Source: Brevundimonas sp. (GTDB taxonomy: Bacteria > Pseudomonadota > Alphaproteobacteria > Caulobacterales > Caulobacteraceae). Taken from it: a stretch of DNA of 54,670 nucleotides. The notes beneath the pieces are model-generated. The model ran no database searches. It was not told the origin of the DNA and saw nothing but the letters and a program-made list of their open reading frames with translations. A program made the translations under genes and the position numbers. Location: NCBI GenBank assembly GCA_004296955.1, contig SCVB01000098.1, forward strand, positions 1 to 54,670. Reading direction: 5' to 3'. Position 1 is the first letter of the stretch; the number at the start of each line of letters is the position of its first letter. Positions 8,491-18,909 of this stretch are shown here, piece by piece.

Positions 8491-9060
8491 ATGGCGGCAT
8501 TCGGCATCCGGCTCGACCTGCGCAAGACGAAGGCCCTGGTCGTCGACGACAACCCGCAATCGCTCGAACTCCTGTCGCAGATCCTCTCGGGCTTCCGGCT
8601 GGGTCAGCTGAAATCCTGCCTCTCCGCCGGCGAGGCCCGATCCCTGGTCGCCCGGGAACGATTTGATCTGATCCTCATCGATTTCGCGATGCCCGGAGAG
8701 GACGGACTGCATCTGGCCCGCCACATCCGGTCGGATCCGGCGCTGCCCAATCACACGGCGCCGATCATCATCCTGCACGGCTACACGCCCGAACATCTGG
8801 TCATCCAGGCCCGCGACGCCGGCGCCAACATGATCGTCCGGAAGCCGGTCGCCCCCGCGATCCTGCTGAGCCGTATCGAATGGATCGCCCGGGACGCCCG
8901 CCAGTTCGTCGAGTCCGGGGGCTATTGCGGCCCGGACCGCCGGATCAGGACCCTTCCGCTGTCGCCGGAGACGCCGGAACGGCGAAGCAGCGCCCTGGCG
9001 CTTGTCGGCAATCCGGAGCGGGCGATGTCCCAGGACGATGTCACCGCCCTGTTCGGCTAG
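8491..9060 (+). CDS. Receiver-domain protein with FliM-like C-terminal peptide
   Basis: A receiver domain (about residues 12-135) is followed by a non-DNA-binding tail, for a total of 189 residues. The acidic pair is D19-D20, the phosphoacceptor D64 in LILIDFAMPGEDG, and the lysine lies in MIVRKPVAP. The tail contains YCGPDRR (about 149), often seen after receivers in alphaproteobacterial chemotaxis proteins. It ends MSQDDVTALFG, which looks like the FliM peptide LSQAEIDALL that binds CheY-P. It could act as a phosphate sink or as an adaptor between CheY and the motor. A 36-bp spacer with a GGGAAGCGAAGG ribosome site separates it from the CheZ-like gene. Confidence 0.8.
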   Translation: MAAFGIRLDLRKTKALVVDDNPQSLELLSQILSGFRLGQLKSCLSAGEARSLVARERFDLILIDFAMPGEDGLHLARHIRSDPALPNHTAPIIILHGYTPEHLVIQARDAGANMIVRKPVAPAILLSRIEWIARDARQFVESGGYCGPDRRIRTLPLSPETPERRSSALALVGNPERAMSQDDVTALFG

Positions 9061-9068
9061 GAGAACCC

Positions 9069-9530
9069 ATGAGCGAAGCGCGGGTCTATACGGTCCGGAA
9101 CCGCATTTCCGAGGCCCTGCTTTCAAGGGACGGGCCCACGGCGGACCGGCTGGTGTCGGATGCCGATGCACAGGTCGCGGGCCTCGCGACCCGGATCGGA
9201 GCCTTCGTCACTGAGCGGGTCGCGATCCTCACGGCCTTTGCCGAACAGCCCGAGGAGGCGCTGTTCGGCGGATGCCGGACCATCGCCGAGCCGGCGATGA
9301 ACATCGCCGAGGTGGCGGAAGCCGCCGGGCTGGACGCCGTCGGCGCCGTCGCCCGGGGCATATGCGTCATGATCGACGGCCTGATCAGCCAGGGGATATG
9401 GCACACGGACGCCCTTCGCCTGCACCTGCGGGCCCTGACCCTCGTGCATGATCAGGCCGGCCAGCCGGCAGCCCTCACCATCGTTGAAGAACTCAGAACC
9501 CTGAGACGCTCGCTCGGCTTCACGGAGTGA
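9069..9530 (+). CDS. Small helical protein of the chemotaxis cluster
   Basis: This is a soluble protein of 153 residues, predicted to be all-alpha, with no signal peptide or known motif. The N-terminus VRNRISEALLSRDGPTADRLV and a central stretch of alternating charged and hydrophobic helices suggest a four-helix bundle. It begins eight bases after the preceding stop, behind a GGAGAA ribosome site, and so belongs to the cheY unit. Caulobacter chemotaxis operons end in small proteins named CheE and CheU. This could be a CheE-type protein, but I cannot confirm homology by eye. No activity can be assigned. Confidence 0.7.
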   Translation: MSEARVYTVRNRISEALLSRDGPTADRLVSDADAQVAGLATRIGAFVTERVAILTAFAEQPEEALFGGCRTIAEPAMNIAEVAEAAGLDAVGAVARGICVMIDGLISQGIWHTDALRLHLRALTLVHDQAGQPAALTIVEELRTLRRSLGFTE

Positions 9531-9579
9531 ACGGGATGCGCCCGCGGCTCCCGCCGACAGGCCCCCGCCCGGCCGCGAC

Positions 9580-9602
9580 ATCCGCGACCGCTTGTCGCGG
9601 AT
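9580..9602 (+). terminator. Terminator-like hairpin after the cheY unit
   Basis: ATCCGCGAC-CGCTT-GTCGCGGAT is a perfect 9-bp stem followed by a pyrimidine-rich tract (CGTCGTTCTTCCCC). It lies 49 bp after the last chemotaxis gene. Confidence 0.6.
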
Positions 9603-9836
9603 CGTCGTTCTTCCCCTCTCCTCCCGCCGCGAGGCTTCGCAGCGACCAGCGTTCGTCGCCAGACCCTGAAGGCATCGGAACACGCCGCGCGTTCGCCTGA
9701 AAAGACGTCAGAACCCATAACCTTACGCAGCCGCCTGCACACAGCGTGAGCTGTCGATCGGCGCCCTGGGCCGCAGCCCGGACAGTCGCCGCGATGATAA
9801 TCCCAAGTATTCCGGGAGAGGGCCGTTTTCCTTCTC

Positions 9837-9850
9837 TTGATCAGGATCAA
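9837..9850. promoter_or_regulatory. FNR/FixK box, perfect
   Basis: TTGAT-CAGG-ATCAA matches the FNR/FixK consensus TTGAT-N4-ATCAA exactly. Its centre is 120 bp upstream of the ATG at 9964. The rest of the 9531-9963 gap holds the terminator at 9580-9602 and no visible gene. Confidence 0.8.
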
Positions 9851-9963
9851 GGTTTGGGTCCGCCCCGGCGTCATCGTTGAGTTGTCGAGGAACGGCGGTT
9901 CGCCTGCCCCCGTCCTTTTTTCGACGATGTCCCCCCGATCGAGGCGCAGGCCGGAGATTAATC

Positions 9964-10626
9964 ATGCAAGCAAGGTCCCTTTCCGCAGCGGCCCTGGCGG
10001 CCGTGCTCCTGGCCGGAATGGCCGGCGGCGCCGAGGCCCAGTCGCGGGGCGGCCAGCGCGTGCCTGCCCAGCCGCAGGTCACGCGTCCGGTCCCCACCCA
10101 GCCCGACCAGGATCGCATCGGCGATCGCGATCAGCTGCGCGACCAGGATCGCGACCGAGTTCCCGATCAGGATCGCGATCGCCTCCAGGATCGTGACCGG
10201 CTGCTGGATCTCGACGGCGACGGCGTTCCGGACCAGGACCGCGACCGCATTCGCGACCGCGACTATCTGAACAGCGCGAGCAGCCTCCTGGCCTCGACCC
10301 TGCTGACCGACGAAGAACGGACGCAGTTCCGCCAGCAGATGCAGCAGGCCACGTCCGACGCCGAGCGCACGCGGGTCCGCGCCGAACACCGCCAGCAGAT
10401 CCGCGAGCGGGCCGAGGAGATGGGCGTCGAAATCGGGCCGGACGGCGTCCGCACCCAGAGCCGCGAAGCCTATATGCTGGGCCAGATGCTCACCGACCAG
10501 GAACGCCTGCGCTTCCATGAGCAGATGCGCCAGGCGACCTCCGCCGAAGAGCGGGAGCGCCTGCGCGAGGAGCTCCACGAAATGCTCCGCCAGCGCATCC
10601 AGCAGTCGGCCCAGGAAGGCCAGTAG
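9964..10626 (+). CDS. Secreted Asp/Arg-repeat protein
   Basis: This exported protein has 220 residues. The signal peptide MQARSLSAAALAAVLLAG...GAEA-QS predicts cleavage near residue 25. A repeat region at about residues 47-95 is built from DQDRDR and DRDRL units. It includes LDGDGVPDQDRDR, which resembles the calcium-binding aspartate repeats of thrombospondin type 3. Two related helical segments follow (LTDEERTQFRQQMQQATSDAERTRVR and LTDQERLRFHEQMRQATSAEERERLR), so the C-terminal half is an internal duplication. I chose the ATG at 9964; upstream in-frame starts would run through the promoter. The perfect FNR/FixK box at 9837-9850 suggests low-oxygen induction. A role in metal binding or as a periplasmic chaperone of the Spy/CpxP kind is speculative. 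Confidence 0.75.
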   Translation: MQARSLSAAALAAVLLAGMAGGAEAQSRGGQRVPAQPQVTRPVPTQPDQDRIGDRDQLRDQDRDRVPDQDRDRLQDRDRLLDLDGDGVPDQDRDRIRDRDYLNSASSLLASTLLTDEERTQFRQQMQQATSDAERTRVRAEHRQQIRERAEEMGVEIGPDGVRTQSREAYMLGQMLTDQERLRFHEQMRQATSAEERERLREELHEMLRQRIQQSAQEGQ

Positions 10627-10636
10627 CCGGTGACGT

Positions 10637-10668
10637 CCGGGGACCGACGGCGCGCCACCGGTCCCCGG
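10637..10668. terminator. Terminator-like hairpin
   Basis: The arms CCGGGGACCG (10637-10646) and CGGTCCCCGG (10659-10668) pair perfectly around a 12-nt loop. The hairpin lies between the convergent ends of the repeat protein (10626) and the TonB receptor (10769). There is no T run. Confidence 0.55.
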
Positions 10669-10768
10669 GCCTCGCTCTCATTCCGTCGCTTCATGCATTG
10701 ATCTTCCCGGCCGTGGCCGGCCTGCAGCCCAGGCGGCGGCGTCCGCGCTTCGCCCGCGCGTGCACGCG

Positions 10769-12796
10769 TCACCAGTTCAGGGAAACGCCCGCCCTCAGGA
10801 CGCGCGGCGGGCCGTAGCCGGCGACGAAGTCGCCGGTCTCCGACACCTCGACCGCGGCGTCGAGCAGATTGTCCGCCGCGATGTACAGCACGACGCCTTC
10901 CGCCGCCCGCCAGTCCGCGCGCGCGTCCAGGGTCGTGGCGGCGTCGAGCACGCGGCTGTTCAGATCGTCGTCGAAGCGCCGGCTCTCGAAGCGGGCTCGC
11001 GCGCCGAGGGTCAGCCGGTCCCTGACCCGCCAGTCGATCCCGGCCGTGGCCCCGAACGCCGGCGCCTGGGCCGGGCGCAGTCCGGTCAGCTGGGGCGCCG
11101 CGGAGCCGCCGTCGACCTCGGCCTCGGTCGCCGACAGGGCGGCGACGAGGGTGAGGGCGCCGACGTCACGCTCGGCCGACAGTTCGATCCCGGCGGCCTC
11201 GATCACGCCGGCGTTCTGGCGCTGGCGCAGCACGCCTCCGGCGGGGACGAAGCCCGCCCGCGGCAGGGCGGGAATGATCCCCGGGCCCGCGCCGAGGGTG
11301 ACGTTGACGATGGCGCTCTCAATCCGGTTCAGGAAGACCGTGGCCCCGAAGCGGGCGCCGTGCCGGTCCCACGACAGTCCGGCCTCGAGGCCCTGCAGCC
11401 GTTCAGGCTCAAGCCCCGCGTTGGCCTCGGTCAGATCGTTGCCGACCCGGAACGGGCGGTGCAGTTCGTTGAGGGTCGCCGGACGGAAGCCGGAATAGGC
11501 GGCGGCGCGGAGGGCGAGGTCGGCGCCGAGCTCGCGGCGAACGGCCAGGCGCGCGCTGACCACTTCGCCGGACCGGTCCGGATAGGCCTCGTCGAGCGTC
11601 GACACGCCCGTGACCCGGTCGCGCTCCAGCCGGCGGCCGTCCGTATTCTCCCAGCGGTCGAGACGCAGACCGCTCGCGACCAGCCAGGGTCCGGCGGTCC
11701 AGGAGCCCTCGGCATAGGCCCCGACCACCGAAGTCTCGCCCCCGGCGAACCGCTCCCGGGTGAACTGTCCGGCCATGAAGCGGAATCGTTCCCGGGTCTC
11801 GCCCTCGTTGAAGCGGGCGTCCGCCCCCAGCTCCCATTCAAGCCGGCCGTCGCCGAATGCGATCGCCGAACGGCGCAGGGCGAGATTGCCGCCCCAACCG
11901 ATGGCCGGGGTGGCGTACTGTTCATTGGCGGGGGTCGTCGAGACGCGGCCGGGCGCGACGGCGACGGAGGTGTTGGCGAAATCGCTCTCCCGCCGCCAGA
12001 TCTGGGCGCGCCAGCCGGTTCGGCCGGGGCCCGGCGTCCGCGCCAGGGTCGCGCTGTAGCCTTGTCCGCTCGCCGCGGACCGCGCCCCGGCCAGGCCGGA
12101 GCCGCGCGATTCGTCATAGGCCGCGGCCCGCAGCGAAAGGGCCGTCGCCCCGTCGATCGCAAGGTCGGCGCGCAGGGCGGCGCTCGTCGTCTCGAGATCC
12201 AGCGCGGTGTCTGCAGCGCCCGCCGCTGCGCCCCGCACCGGGATATAGCCGCTGGAGCGCTCATGGAGGGCCGAGCCCGTGACTGCGACGCGGCCGTGGA
12301 TCAGGGTCGCCGCCGCCGCGAGGCGGCGGCCGCCGAGGTCGCCGGCGGAGAGGTCCAGCACGCCGCCCTCGCGGTCGCGCTCGCGCAGGGCGATCACCCC
12401 GGTCAGGGCCCCCGCGCCATAGGGCCCGGCGCCCGAGCCGCGCACGATGTCCACGCCCTGCAGGCTCTCCGGCGCGACCTGCGACCAGATCACCCAGCCG
12501 CCGAAGGGGTCGTTCAGCGGCTCGCCGTCGAGGGTCACCAGGGTCCGGCCAGCGCCGGAGGGCGCGATGGCGCGCAGGCTGATTCCCTGGGTGGTCGGAT
12601 TGGCCCCGAGACTGGAGGTACGTCGGAACAGGGAGACGGCCGGCACCGAGGCCAGCGCCTCGTCCAGCCGGGGCGCGCGATCCAGCGTTTCTCCGTCAAG
12701 CCGGATCACCGAGAAGGCCGCGTCTCCGGCCGCGGGCGGCAGGCGGGCCGCGGTCACGACGATCTCGGGAAGGTCGGCCGGAACATCCTGGATCAT
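10769..12796 (-). CDS. TonB-dependent receptor lacking a visible signal peptide
   Basis: This encodes a plug plus 22-strand outer-membrane beta-barrel of 675 residues. The TonB box (PEIVVTAARL) is at about residues 9-18. The plug motifs follow, with LRAIAPSGAGRTLVTLDGEPLNDP and VDIVRGSGAGPYGAGALTGVIAL. The barrel ends correctly in an aromatic residue (GVSLNW). Such proteins need Sec export, yet the ATG at 12796 begins MIQDVPADL. The frame upstream stays open for several dozen codons (ending ADVDWARR before the ATG) but contains no hydrophobic signal and no better start. Either the 5' end was lost, or the signal lies out of frame. Substrates are usually siderophores, cobalamin or carbohydrates; none can be assigned. 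It is the last gene of the leftward locus. Confidence 0.82.
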   Translation of the reverse strand: MIQDVPADLPEIVVTAARLPPAAGDAAFSVIRLDGETLDRAPRLDEALASVPAVSLFRRTSSLGANPTTQGISLRAIAPSGAGRTLVTLDGEPLNDPFGGWVIWSQVAPESLQGVDIVRGSGAGPYGAGALTGVIALRERDREGGVLDLSAGDLGGRRLAAAATLIHGRVAVTGSALHERSSGYIPVRGAAAGAADTALDLETTSAALRADLAIDGATALSLRAAAYDESRGSGLAGARSAASGQGYSATLARTPGPGRTGWRAQIWRRESDFANTSVAVAPGRVSTTPANEQYATPAIGWGGNLALRRSAIAFGDGRLEWELGADARFNEGETRERFRFMAGQFTRERFAGGETSVVGAYAEGSWTAGPWLVASGLRLDRWENTDGRRLERDRVTGVSTLDEAYPDRSGEVVSARLAVRRELGADLALRAAAYSGFRPATLNELHRPFRVGNDLTEANAGLEPERLQGLEAGLSWDRHGARFGATVFLNRIESAIVNVTLGAGPGIIPALPRAGFVPAGGVLRQRQNAGVIEAAGIELSAERDVGALTLVAALSATEAEVDGGSAAPQLTGLRPAQAPAFGATAGIDWRVRDRLTLGARARFESRRFDDDLNSRVLDAATTLDARADWRAAEGVVLYIAADNLLDAAVEVSETGDFVAGYGPPRVLRAGVSLNW

Positions 12797-12979
12797 TCTA
12801 CGCGCCCAATCGACATCCGCCGCCCGAAACGGAGCGGCGGTCTTCGAGGGACGGCGCCTGACGGCGGTCGCGCACCGACCTCGAGGCGTCGTAGCATTCG
12901 CAGACGCGGGCTTCGAGGGCGGCGCGATCGGTGATGACCACGGCGCCGCGCGCGGTTTCGATGATCCCGCCTTCGCCGT

Positions 12980-14023
12980 CTACCGGGCGTCGAGCGCGCG
13001 CAGGGCGGCGGCGAGCAGGTCGTCCCCGAGCGTGGGCGACCCCGGCGCCTCGCCCTGGCGCACGACGATCAGGGCTCGCGAGGGAACGATGAGCACCAGC
13101 TGACCGCCGGCCCCCAGCGCCGCCACCGTGTCGCGCGGCGCTGACGGAAAGCGCAGGCTGTCGCCCCGCCCGAAGGCGTCCGCGCCCGGGCGCGCATTCG
13201 ACCACCACAGCAGGCCGTAGGAGGGATTCAGGGCCTGCGACGGTCTGAGCAGGGTCTGAAGGCTCTCCGCCCCGATCAGCCGCCGGCCGTTCCAGACCCC
13301 CGCGCCGAGAATCAGTTCGCCGAACCGGGCGAGGTCCCGCGCCGTCGAGGCGGCGCTGTAGTAGTTGGTCACGACGCCGCCTTCGCCGACGCCCTGCGAG
13401 GTGATCCACCGCGTGTCGTCCATGCCCAGCGGCGTGAGCAGTCGGGGCCCGGCGAAGTCTTCGACGGACTGGCCGGCAGCCCGCGCGAGCAGGTGGAACA
13501 GCAGATGATAGGCCGCCGTGTTGTAGGCCCAGCGTGTCCCGGGAGGGTGGCGCAACGGGGCGGCGGCGTTGATCGCGAACTGGTCGCCGACCACGCCCCT
13601 GAGCGCCAGACCGGCATCGTCGAGGCCTGAGGTCATGCTCATCAGATGGCGCAGGGTGATCGCGGCGCGGGCGTCGTCGCGCCACATCGGGATGAAGTCG
13701 GCAGCCGCCTGGTCGAGGCCGGTGAAGGCCCCCTCCTCGACCGCCATGGCGATCAACACGGCGAGCATGCTCTTGGCGACCGAGGCCACCTCGCGCGGAC
13801 GGTCCGGCCCCCATCCGGACGCGTAGCGTTCGGCGAGGGTCTCTCCGGCCCGACTGACGAGAACGCCGGTGCTGCGCTGGGCCATGGCCAGGTCGAGAAC
13901 CGCGGCGAAGTCCTCACGAGGGCGGGCCCCGACGGGGCCGGCCGCGCAGCCGGCGACCGCGACGCCCGCGGCGCCGAGAAGCGCGCGGCGCGTCGAACCG
14001 GTCCGGGTCCCGTCCGCCGTCAT
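12980..14023 (-). CDS. Serine hydrolase of the class C beta-lactamase/esterase family
   Basis: This is a probable exported hydrolase of 347 residues. The N-terminus STRRALLGAAGVAVAGC looks like a Tat signal (TRRxLL) followed by a possible lipobox cysteine (C26). The SxxK nucleophile motif is S81-V-A-K84 in VASVAKSML, the tyrosine motif lies in WAYNTAAYH (about residue 167), and the C-terminal GAGGQLVLIVP is typical of the penicillin-binding-protein-like esterase fold. Members hydrolyse beta-lactams, peptides or carboxylic esters. Its place in a CoA-ligase and esterase operon favours esterase work over antibiotic resistance. The start overlaps the stop of the SDR gene by ATGA. Confidence 0.85.
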   Translation of the reverse strand: MTADGTRTGSTRRALLGAAGVAVAGCAAGPVGARPREDFAAVLDLAMAQRSTGVLVSRAGETLAERYASGWGPDRPREVASVAKSMLAVLIAMAVEEGAFTGLDQAAADFIPMWRDDARAAITLRHLMSMTSGLDDAGLALRGVVGDQFAINAAAPLRHPPGTRWAYNTAAYHLLFHLLARAAGQSVEDFAGPRLLTPLGMDDTRWITSQGVGEGGVVTNYYSAASTARDLARFGELILGAGVWNGRRLIGAESLQTLLRPSQALNPSYGLLWWSNARPGADAFGRGDSLRFPSAPRDTVAALGAGGQLVLIVPSRALIVVRQGEAPGSPTLGDDLLAAALRALDAR

Positions 14024-14907
14024 CCGGCGGCGCCGCCAGCATGCGCCTCGGCGCTGGCGACCTCGCGTTCGGCCTGGGTGAATCCGTAGTCCGGGACGAC
14101 GGAGCCGGCCGGGTCCGAGATCGTCGCCCAGGCCGCCTGCACCCGCTCGCCCGCATCGGGGCCGCCGCCGATCCAGGCGCCCGGGGTCAGGGTGACATAG
14201 GCGCGCGCGAAATGACCGGCGCCGGCGCAGACGATGGCGCGGGTCGGGGCGTCCTCGGCCACCAGCGCCAGGAGGGCCGGACTGACCAGCGCCGGGTCCA
14301 GCTGGTTCAGGCTTTGCTCTGACAGGACGCCCGCCGTCATCTGGGTGGCCGCTGTCGGCGCCAGACAGTTCACCCGCACGCCGTATTTCTCGCCCTCGAT
14401 GGCCAGGGTCTGCATCAGGCCGACCAGCGCCATCTTGGCGGCCCCGTAGTTGGCCTGGCCGAAATTGCCGTAGAGGCCCGAGGAGGAGGTGGTCATGACG
14501 ATACGGCCGTACCCTTGCCCGCGCATGGTCTCCCAGACCGCCTTGGAGCAGACGGCCGCCCCCATCAGATGGACCTCCACCACCAGGCGGAAGTCGTCCA
14601 GGCTCATCTTGGCGAAGCTCTTGTCGCGCAGGATGCCGGCGTTGTTGATCAGGATGTCGATCCGCCCCCAGGCGGCCAGGGTGCGCTCGACCATCGCCTG
14701 CACGGCGGCTTCATCGGTGACCGAGCCCGCGACGGCGATCGCCTCGCCGCCCGCCGCGACGATCTCGGCGGCCACCGCGTCCGCCGCATCCTGGCCGAGG
14801 TCGTTGACCACCACCCGGGCGCCCTGACGGGCCAGATACAGGGCGTGCTGGCGGCCCAGCCCCCCGCCCGCCCCCGTCACGATCGCAACCCGCCCCGCAA
14901 GCGTCAT
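14020..14907 (-). CDS. SDR oxidoreductase, 3-hydroxyacyl-CoA dehydrogenase type
   Basis: This is a classical short-chain dehydrogenase of 295 residues. The cofactor motif GAGGGLG (residues 12-18), LINNAG (about 95), the serine of MTTSSSGLYGN and YGAAK supply the expected active site. Long insertions (VNDLGQDAADAV, ILRDKSFAKMSLDDF) and the extended C-terminus match the dehydrogenase domain of peroxisomal multifunctional enzyme 2 (HSD17B4-like), which oxidises 3-hydroxyacyl-CoA with NAD+. With the neighbouring acyl-CoA ligase it suggests beta-oxidation of an activated acid. It overlaps the serine hydrolase by 4 bases and lies 39 bp from the TetR gene. Confidence 0.85.
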   Translation of the reverse strand: MTLAGRVAIVTGAGGGLGRQHALYLARQGARVVVNDLGQDAADAVAAEIVAAGGEAIAVAGSVTDEAAVQAMVERTLAAWGRIDILINNAGILRDKSFAKMSLDDFRLVVEVHLMGAAVCSKAVWETMRGQGYGRIVMTTSSSGLYGNFGQANYGAAKMALVGLMQTLAIEGEKYGVRVNCLAPTAATQMTAGVLSEQSLNQLDPALVSPALLALVAEDAPTRAIVCAGAGHFARAYVTLTPGAWIGGGPDAGERVQAAWATISDPAGSVVPDYGFTQAEREVASAEAHAGGAAG

Positions 14908-14946
14908 GCCCGTCTCCAGTTTCCGTAAGTGTGCGTGTATGTCTGC

Positions 14947-15685
14947 TCAGATCGCCGGCGTCTGGCGCGCGACGTCGGGCCTGCAGATGCTCATGAAGCC
15001 GGCCGCCATGAAGGTGGCCATCCGGTCCTTCACGGCCTCGAAATCGTCGGAGTCGCACAGCCCGCCGGACAGTCTGTTGATCCGGCCGGTGCGGGCCAGC
15101 GTCAGCATCAGGGCGCCGGTGACGAAATGATAACCCCAGAAGATGTCGGCCTCGGCGCAGTCCGGCAGAGCCTTCTTCAGCAGGTCGATGAGCCGCAGAA
15201 CCACCGGGTCGAAATGCAGGTCGAACAGCTCGGCGCCATAGGGGGTGTTCGAGACCTGTGCGCCGAGGGCGCCGTAGTTCTTCCAGTTCTCGCCGCCCTG
15301 GCTGTAGAGATCCAGATCGGTGTCCAGGAAGGCGCGCAGGGCGCCCTCGACGGTCGGCCGGCCCCCGGTCGCGGCGTCATAGTCCTCGAGGGCCTGCATC
15401 CGCATCTGGATGGTCACCTCCGCGCGGCGGGCGATGACGGCGTCGAACAGCTTCTTCTTGTCGGTGAAATAGTAGTTCAGCAGCGTGTGATGGACTCCGA
15501 CGCGCTGGGCGACGTCCTTCAGGGTCACGCCATACAGGCCGTGGATCGAGAACAGATACTCGGCGGCGTCGAGGATCTGCTCCATCTTGTCGGCGCGCTG
15601 CTCGACCTTGGTGCGGCGGCGGCGCGGCTTGGAGACCTCGGCCGGTTCGCTTCTGGCCTTGGAGGGCTGAAGCCCGGACTTCTGT

Positions 15686-15699
<14 letters not shown>
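14947..15699 (-). CDS. TetR-family transcriptional regulator
   Basis: This is a likely local repressor of 250 residues. A basic N-terminal tail (KPRRRRTKVEQRADK, about residues 25-39) precedes the TetR HTH: ILDAAEYLFSIHGLYGVTLKDVAQRVGVHHTLLNYYFTDKKKLFDAVI, about residues 42-89. The C-terminal ligand domain is variable and typical of regulators that sense acyl-CoA or aromatic compounds. The ATG at 15699 is preferred over a TTG two codons upstream. It overlaps the end of the acyl-CoA ligase gene by 14 bases, so it is co-transcribed with the pathway it probably controls. Confidence 0.9.
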
Positions 15700-17259
<1,560 letters not shown>

Positions 17260-17263
<4 letters not shown>

Positions 17264-18909
17264 GGGCACGGCGCCTCGGCCGGCGGCAGGGGCGCCGCGA
17301 CCACGCCGACGGCCCAGTTCCACGGCATATTCCCCGCGACCCGGCGCCGACAGACTTCGGCCTCCCGCAGCTCGAACATGCCCGGCAGGATGCGCTCGCG
17401 GACCACGGGGCCCTCCTCGAACGCCATCCAGGCGCGCGCCTGTCCGTAGGCCGGCCAGTCCGGCTGGTCCGGAGCGGTCGGAACGCCGCTGCGCGCGAAC
17501 GACCCCCAGTAGGCCATGATGGCCGCCGACAGCCGATGCTCGACGGGCGTGTCCGGCGCAACGGGCCAGCGCGGCGGCGTGCGGTCGCCCGTGCCGAAGA
17601 CATAGGGAATCTCGACCGCATGGAAGGCGTGCAGGTCCGCCTCGTCCGCCGCGGGATAGCCGTGGTCGAAGAAGTAGAGGAAGGCGGGCTGGCCGAGCGC
17701 GGTCTGGCGCCGGCCCATCCGTTCCGCGGTCCAGCCGTAGAGGGCGTCGCGCGGGGCGGCCAGCAGGCTCTCCGTCATGTCGCTGGATGGATAGAGGGCC
17801 AGGAAGGCCCCGGCCAGGTCGCCATAGCGGTCGCGGACCGCCGCCTCATAGGCCGCGGCGTCGGCCGGCGCCGGGGGCGCGAGGAAGCGCAGCGACCGGA
17901 TCTCGCCCGCGTTGAAGCCCGCCAGCAGCGGCACGGGCGCCTGTTCCCCGCGGTCGAAGACCTGGACCAGCTGTTCGGGCAGGACGTTTCCGTCGATCGT
18001 GCCCCAGGGCGCATAGCCGGTCGCGAGCGACCGCGTGGTCAGGGCCTGGGCGTCCATGGCGCGCAGTTCGGCGAGGTTCTGCGCACCCAACAGCGCCTGC
18101 AGCCAGACGCCGACCCCCTCGGCGGGGGGATCGCCATGGCGGCGCGAGCGCAGCTCCGGCGTCGAGATCATATAGGCGCTCTGCGCGATGGCCCGGTCGA
18201 ACAGGCCGCGCGCCTGGGGCGCGGCCATCAGATACATGACGCTGAGCGCGCCCGCGGACTCCCCGGCGATGGTGACATTGTCCGGATCGCCGCCGAAGGC
18301 CGCAATATTGGCCTCGATCCAGCGCAGGGCCGCGATCTGGTCCAGCAGGCCGTAGTTGCCCGAGACGTTCTCGCGCGACTCCCCGCTCAGCTCCGGATGG
18401 GCCAGATAGCCCAGCACGCCGAGACGGTAGTTGATCGACACCACCACCAGTCCCTGGGATGCGGCCATCCGCGCCCCGTCGTACATGGCTTCGCTGCCCG
18501 AGCCGGTGGTCAGGGCCCCGCCATGGATCCAGACGAACACCGGGGCGTCGCGAACGCCTTCCGGCGCCCAGATGTTGAGCGACAGGCAGTCCTCGCTCAT
18601 CGTCGGCGCCTCGGCGGCGGCGTAGATGCTGGTCCCGCGCGCCGTCGGCTGATGGCAGGCAGGCCCGAAGCGGGTCGCGTCGCGGGTCCCGTTCCATCGC
18701 GCCATGGCCGCGGGCGGCCGCCAGCGCCGCCAGCCGGTCGGCGGCAGGGCGTAGGGCACGCCCCGGAAGACGTTGACGCCGGCCGTAGCCTCGCCGCGCA
18801 GGGCCCCGGCCGGGGCGTCGACGACAGGCTGGGCCGGCGCGGCCGTCGGCGCCAGGGCGCAGGCGACAAGGGTCGCGGCGGCCAGCAGGCCGAGAGGGAT
18901 CCGCATCAT
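17260..18909 (-). CDS. Secreted type-B carboxylesterase
   Basis: This is an exported carboxylesterase/lipase of 549 residues with an N-terminal signal peptide (MMRIPLGLLAAATLVACALAP, possible lipobox LVAC). Family motifs appear in order: FRGVPYALPP, EDCLSLNIWAPEG, the oxyanion segment WIHGGALTTGS, and the nucleophile serine in AGESAGALS (about residue 215). The histidine is in LHAFHAVEIPYVFG (about 430). It would release an acid and an alcohol from an ester, most likely in the periplasm. It sits between an MFS importer and an acyl-CoA ligase, so the freed acid is a plausible ligase substrate. The start overlaps the MFS stop. Confidence 0.9.

Noticed and set aside
10760-12934. 724-codon plus-strand frame opposite the TonB receptor
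   Set aside because: Low-complexity Gly/Arg/Pro translation without motifs; the minus-strand receptor is clear.
12797-12979. Cobalamin riboswitch before the TonB receptor
   Set aside because: None of the conserved B12-box or core elements could be recognised in this stretch.
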